From Ignavibacteriales bacterium (GTDB taxonomy: Bacteria; Bacteroidota; Ignavibacteria; Ignavibacteriales; Ignavibacteriaceae), in the NCBI GenBank assembly GCA_012517155.1, contig JAAYVN010000121.1, forward strand, positions 1 to 64,000: a DNA stretch of 64,000 nucleotides, read 5' to 3'. This document shows positions 60,465 to 64,000 of the stretch, one piece after another (position 1 is the stretch's first letter; each line of letters opens with the position of its first letter). The position numbers were made by a program, and so were the translations under genes. The notes beneath the pieces were generated by a model. That model ran no database searches. It worked only from the letters and a program-made list of their open reading frames with translations, and was not told the origin of the DNA.

Positions 60465-62423
60465 ATGAAAAATAAGATACGTTTCATATTTCAATTAATA
60501 ATACTAGCATTAATAGGTTACGTTGCGGCAAAACCATTATTTATAGCCGGATACACATCAGATTTTGAAGCATATTGTCCATTTGGAGGTATTTCTTCAT
60601 TGGCAAGTAAGCTGAATCAGGGTACAATGTCATGCAACATGAGTGAAGTTCAACTTTTATTGGGAGTTGGACTACTAATAGGAGTGATAGTAATTGGGAA
60701 ATTATTCTGTAGTTACCTTTGTCCAATAGGTTCGGTAACTGAGTGGATAGGTAAACTCGGTGAGAAACTAAAAATAAGGAGAGAAATCCCCAAAGTATTG
60801 GACAGGCCATTAAGGTTGTTAAAATACGTTCTACTTTTTATTACAATCTATTTAACGATGACAACCAGCGAACTCTTCTGTAAAGAGTATGATCCGTATT
60901 TTGCAGCTGTAAATTTATTTGACAACAGTGATATTTATTTATTATATGCCATAATAGCGTTTGCAATAACAATAATAGGCACGCTAGTATTCAGACTTTT
61001 CTGGTGTAAGTATTTATGTCCATTAGGGGCACTGAGTAACATATTTTTAAATGCAGCCGGGGCAGGCATAGTGATTGTACTGTTTATTATTTTAAATCTG
61101 CTTGGCGCCGGACTAGGTTACATTTATTTGCTTGCAGGGATTGTAATTGTGGGAATAATAACAGAATTAGGGTTTATGAGAAGTTTCTTATTACCTTTAC
61201 CAAAGATAACAAGAAATGTATTAACGTGTACAGATTGCGGACATTGTGATACACATTGTCCTCAAGGAATACATATATCGGAGTACGAAAAAGTAAATCA
61301 CATTGATTGTAATCTTTGTACTGATTGCGTATATGCTTGCCCACATAAGAACACTTTGTCAGTGGGTGGAAAGAAGGATTTAAAATTTCTTGCACCTATT
61401 GCTACAGTGGTGTTGATTATTTTGAGTCTTGCAGCATCTGCTAACTTTGAGCTTACAACTATTTCAGAAAGGTGGGGAAAGTTTGATCAAATCGAGGATG
61501 TTGCAATGTATGAACAGACCGGATTGAAGAATGTGAAGTGTTATGGCAGTGCAATGTCTTTGAAAAACAGTTTGGAAAATGTAGAGGGAATATACGGGCT
61601 GGATGCATATGCAAAGTCGCACACAGTAAAGATTTATTATGATTCTAAAGAGATCTCAGAGAAAAAAGTAAAAAAAGCGATATTCACTCCAATAAAAATG
61701 GAAGTTAAATTGCTCAAAGGGAAAAAAATCGATTCTCTTGCAATTGTTATTGCTCCAGTAATGGGATTGTTTGATTTAATTGATTTCAATAATATGTTTT
61801 ACGCGTTAAGGGAATTAGAAGGAGTATATGGCTTTGAAACCGAATTCGGCGAACCGGTAAGAGCGTCCATATTTTATGATCCGGCATCTGTGACTCCCGA
61901 AAAAATCAGAAAACAGATTGAGCTCGAGAGTATATCCGTTGAGAAAGTCAAAGGTAATGGAAAAGAAGAAATTGACTTGAACTTCAAGATAGAAGGCGAT
62001 CTTGAAAAAAGCGGATTCATTACGATTCCGGATTACCGAGCCAGAATTTTCAGAATCTATGACAGAAAATTCAACAATTATGTTACCTATGAAGAGGATA
62101 AATTATCAGTATTTATCTTTGCGATGCCAGAAGCCGGAATAGCAAAGTTCAGAAGATATTTCGGTCAGTTAACGAGTCATCTATCTGCGGATGACGGGAT
62201 AGTGCGATTTTCAACCAGATATAATAAAGAGCCTATGGGATATGTATTTTTTGACCCTAGCCAAACAAATGTTGAAAGAATAAAAGAAGCATTAGTTAAG
62301 GAAAAACTAACAATATTTTTAAGTGATACAGAGACTAAAGATGTTGAGAATCCATTTCACATAAAAGCTGTCGGAGAAGTTAAACCGGCGTCGGATATTG
62401 ATATAGATGAGGATGAAGAGTAA
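60465..62423 (+). CDS. Membrane polyferredoxin with C-terminal HMA-like modules
   Basis: A 652-residue protein. The N-terminal half has about six membrane helices and the NapH/YccM-type cysteine motifs CSYLCP (C82, C86) and CKYLCP. It then has two 4Fe-4S ferredoxin motifs: C255, C258, C261, C265 and C282, C285, C288, C292. After another helix (about 305-325) come three ferredoxin-fold, HMA-like modules at about 353-415, 420-490 and 545-630; the first keeps one cysteine, C(359)YGSA. It may move electrons across the inner membrane; metal binding by the modules is uncertain. Confidence 0.8.
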   Translation: MKNKIRFIFQLIILALIGYVAAKPLFIAGYTSDFEAYCPFGGISSLASKLNQGTMSCNMSEVQLLLGVGLLIGVIVIGKLFCSYLCPIGSVTEWIGKLGEKLKIRREIPKVLDRPLRLLKYVLLFITIYLTMTTSELFCKEYDPYFAAVNLFDNSDIYLLYAIIAFAITIIGTLVFRLFWCKYLCPLGALSNIFLNAAGAGIVIVLFIILNLLGAGLGYIYLLAGIVIVGIITELGFMRSFLLPLPKITRNVLTCTDCGHCDTHCPQGIHISEYEKVNHIDCNLCTDCVYACPHKNTLSVGGKKDLKFLAPIATVVLIILSLAASANFELTTISERWGKFDQIEDVAMYEQTGLKNVKCYGSAMSLKNSLENVEGIYGLDAYAKSHTVKIYYDSKEISEKKVKKAIFTPIKMEVKLLKGKKIDSLAIVIAPVMGLFDLIDFNNMFYALRELEGVYGFETEFGEPVRASIFYDPASVTPEKIRKQIELESISVEKVKGNGKEEIDLNFKIEGDLEKSGFITIPDYRARIFRIYDRKFNNYVTYEEDKLSVFIFAMPEAGIAKFRRYFGQLTSHLSADDGIVRFSTRYNKEPMGYVFFDPSQTNVERIKEALVKEKLTIFLSDTETKDVENPFHIKAVGEVKPASDIDIDEDEE

Positions 62424-62431
62424 AAACAATT

Positions 62432-62460
62432 TCGAAAAAGGAAGGCAACAACCTTTTTGA
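62432..62460 (+). terminator. Weak terminator after the polyferredoxin gene
   Basis: AAAAAGG pairs with CCTTTTT across a 10-base loop and ends in T residues. The stem is short and AT-rich. It lies just after the stop and before the next gene's start. Confidence 0.4.
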
Positions 62461-62523
62461 GATTCTTTATTTTTTGATTATAAGGTTTATTAATTCAACT
62501 AATATAATAGAAGTGAGGTAAAT

Positions 62524-64000
62524 ATGAAAAGAATGATGACAGTGATAGTTTTATTAGCCGCAATGGTTACCTATGGACAGACGTTCAATTGGGTATGGCA
62601 AAATCCAATGCCGCAAGGGAACACATTAACGGCAATTAATGTAATAAGTCCAACGAAAGCAATTGTTTTTGGTGCACGAAGTGTTGTGCTGCGAACAGAA
62701 GACGGTGGTGTTAACTGGGCAGTTTCTTATGCTGATCCAGCGTACAGGAATATAGAATCTTCCTGTTTTCTCTCTGCGACCACAGGTTACGTCTGCGGAG
62801 ATGATGGCTTAATTCTTAAGACTACTGATGGAGGCTCTACATTTACAGTACTGACAAGCGGAACCACTGAAGATTTGTCCGATATAGATTTTATAGATGC
62901 TGACAGTGGTTATGCGGTCGGGAGTGTTGGAACTGTTCTAAAAACAACTAACGGCGGGTTAACCTGGAACGCAATCACAACACCCATTACGGTTACTATC
63001 AACACAGTTGAAGTAGTGAGTGCCGACAATGTTTATTTTGGCGCAGCAACTGCAAGTGCGCCGCAGCTTGTCAGCCGATCAACTGATTATGGGGTTACCT
63101 GGACTAATGCAACCCCAACCGGTGCGACAAAAAACATTACAGACATATTTTTCCTTGATGCAGCACACGGCTGGTGTTCGTCACAGGATGTAGGGAAAGT
63201 ATTTTATACAACTGACGGAGGAACGACATGGGCTAACGGTGTTTCGGCAAATTTAGTTGTTCCAAATTATGTTCACTTTATTGATGCAAACACAGGTTTT
63301 GTGACCAATAACAATAACGGAAATGTATACAGGACTGCTGACGGCGGAGCAACATATACAGGGATAGCCACCGGAACCGAACCTTTGTACTGCGTTGCTA
63401 ATTCAGGGACCTCAATATTTGCGGTTGGAAGGTACGGCTCAATATATAAGAGTCTTGATAACGGTTTGACCTGGAATCCAATGTTCTTATCAGTCACACA
63501 AAAACCAATGAGATCAATAAAGTTTACAAGCAGCCTTGTTGGATATTCCGGCGGGGGATCTACATCTGCAGCTGATTCACTCGGATTTATCCTAAAAACG
63601 AATGATGGCGGAGAAACCTGGGAGAATGTTGGATATAATTTCAAAGCTCAGGTCTATTCATTTGCGATAGCTTCATCAAACGTCTGGTATGTAGGAAATT
63701 CAATTAATCAGATATATAAAACAACAGACGGCGGAGCAACATTTACACTTCAGACACACCCAATTGTAAGCACGACAACAGATTTTAATGATATGTCATT
63801 TGTAGATGTAAATACAGGATATGCCGTTAGTTCGGGAGGAAAGATAATAAAAACAACTAATGGTGGCACGACCTGGACAGATGCGAACACGCCTTTTGGA
63901 ACGTCTGGTGTCTGGAGCATTTACACTCCAAATGCAAACAAAGTAATAGCAGTTGGTGCAAGCGCAAAGGCTTATATGACCACTGATGGCGGAACATCAT
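62524..64000 (+). CDS. Secreted YCF48/BNR-type propeller protein (3' end outside window)
   Basis: ATG at 62524, with GAGGT upstream, opens a frame that runs without a stop to the end of the window (492 codons). A signal peptide is seen at the start (MTVIVLLAAMVTYGQ). It has at least eight repeats of the form TTDGGxTF or TTNGGxTW. The design matches the protein at 51495-53705; a type IX sorting domain is expected beyond the window but is not seen. Confidence 0.85.
   Translation, partial: MKRMMTVIVLLAAMVTYGQTFNWVWQNPMPQGNTLTAINVISPTKAIVFGARSVVLRTEDGGVNWAVSYADPAYRNIESSCFLSATTGYVCGDDGLILKTTDGGSTFTVLTSGTTEDLSDIDFIDADSGYAVGSVGTVLKTTNGGLTWNAITTPITVTINTVEVVSADNVYFGAATASAPQLVSRSTDYGVTWTNATPTGATKNITDIFFLDAAHGWCSSQDVGKVFYTTDGGTTWANGVSANLVVPNYVHFIDANTGFVTNNNNGNVYRTADGGATYTGIATGTEPLYCVANSGTSIFAVGRYGSIYKSLDNGLTWNPMFLSVTQKPMRSIKFTSSLVGYSGGGSTSAADSLGFILKTNDGGETWENVGYNFKAQVYSFAIASSNVWYVGNSINQIYKTTDGGATFTLQTHPIVSTTTDFNDMSFVDVNTGYAVSSGGKIIKTTNGGTTWTDANTPFGTSGVWSIYTPNANKVIAVGASAKAYMTTDGGTS

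Overview
The window comes from an AT-rich bacterium of the Bacteroidota/Chlorobi (FCB) group. An Ignavibacteria-type lineage fits best. The reasons are: three secreted proteins ending in the NYPNPFNP-type sorting domain used by type IX secretion; a FecR / TonB-dependent receptor / DUF4876-like / DUF6850-like outer-membrane cluster; and a promoter before the str operon that matches the Bacteroidota TTG...TAnnTTTG pattern. The lineage is an inference from protein character, not from a database search.

Layout. (1) Positions 1-670 are a tRNA neighbourhood: the tail of a GIY-YIG nuclease gene, a broken tRNA-Gly-like 3' half, a second truncated GIY-YIG gene, tRNA-Thr, rpmG and tRNA-Trp. (2) 690-11,780 is secE-nusG-rplK-rplA-rplJ-rplL-rpoB-rpoC, with a hairpin attenuator between rplL and rpoB. 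(3) 11,800-16,080 is the str operon (rpsL, rpsG, fusA, tuf), followed by two hairpins. (4) 16,169-30,993 is one continuous S10-spc-alpha ribosomal run from rpsJ to rplQ, including secY, map, infA, rpmJ and rpoA. A tRNA-Gln gene sits between rplR and rpsE. (5) 31,015-33,500 has a strong terminator, engB, a membrane-attached AAA+ ATPase on the minus strand and a 54-residue basic protein. (6) 33,735-39,837 carries an M16 peptidase, nuoG-nuoH-nuoI and a ComM/YifB-type ATPase. (7) 39,840-44,302 has a cold-shock-like protein, a DEAD-box helicase, a secreted zinc phospholipase/nuclease-like enzyme and prmA. (8) 44,303-51,471 has a 350-base gap with a seven-copy 11-bp tandem repeat, then FecR, a TonB-dependent receptor, a DUF4876-like lipoprotein and a DUF6850-like barrel. 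(9) 51,495-64,000 is a secreted-protein run: two YCF48/BNR-type propeller proteins (the second cut by the window end), an M28 and an M16 peptidase, an SBBP-type propeller protein, and a membrane polyferredoxin fused to HMA-like modules.

The first half is translation and transcription machinery, probably read in a few long transcripts. The second half serves the cell envelope: respiratory complex I subunits, outer-membrane transport and secreted proteins displayed or released by type IX secretion.

The most unusual items are the tRNA-Gly-like/GIY-YIG tandem unit at the left edge, the tRNA-Gln inside the spc operon, the AAA+ ATPase with paradoxical topology, the 11-bp repeat array ahead of a FecR gene with no visible sigma factor, and the polyferredoxin-HMA fusion. 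No CRISPR array, transposase, integrase or prophage was seen.
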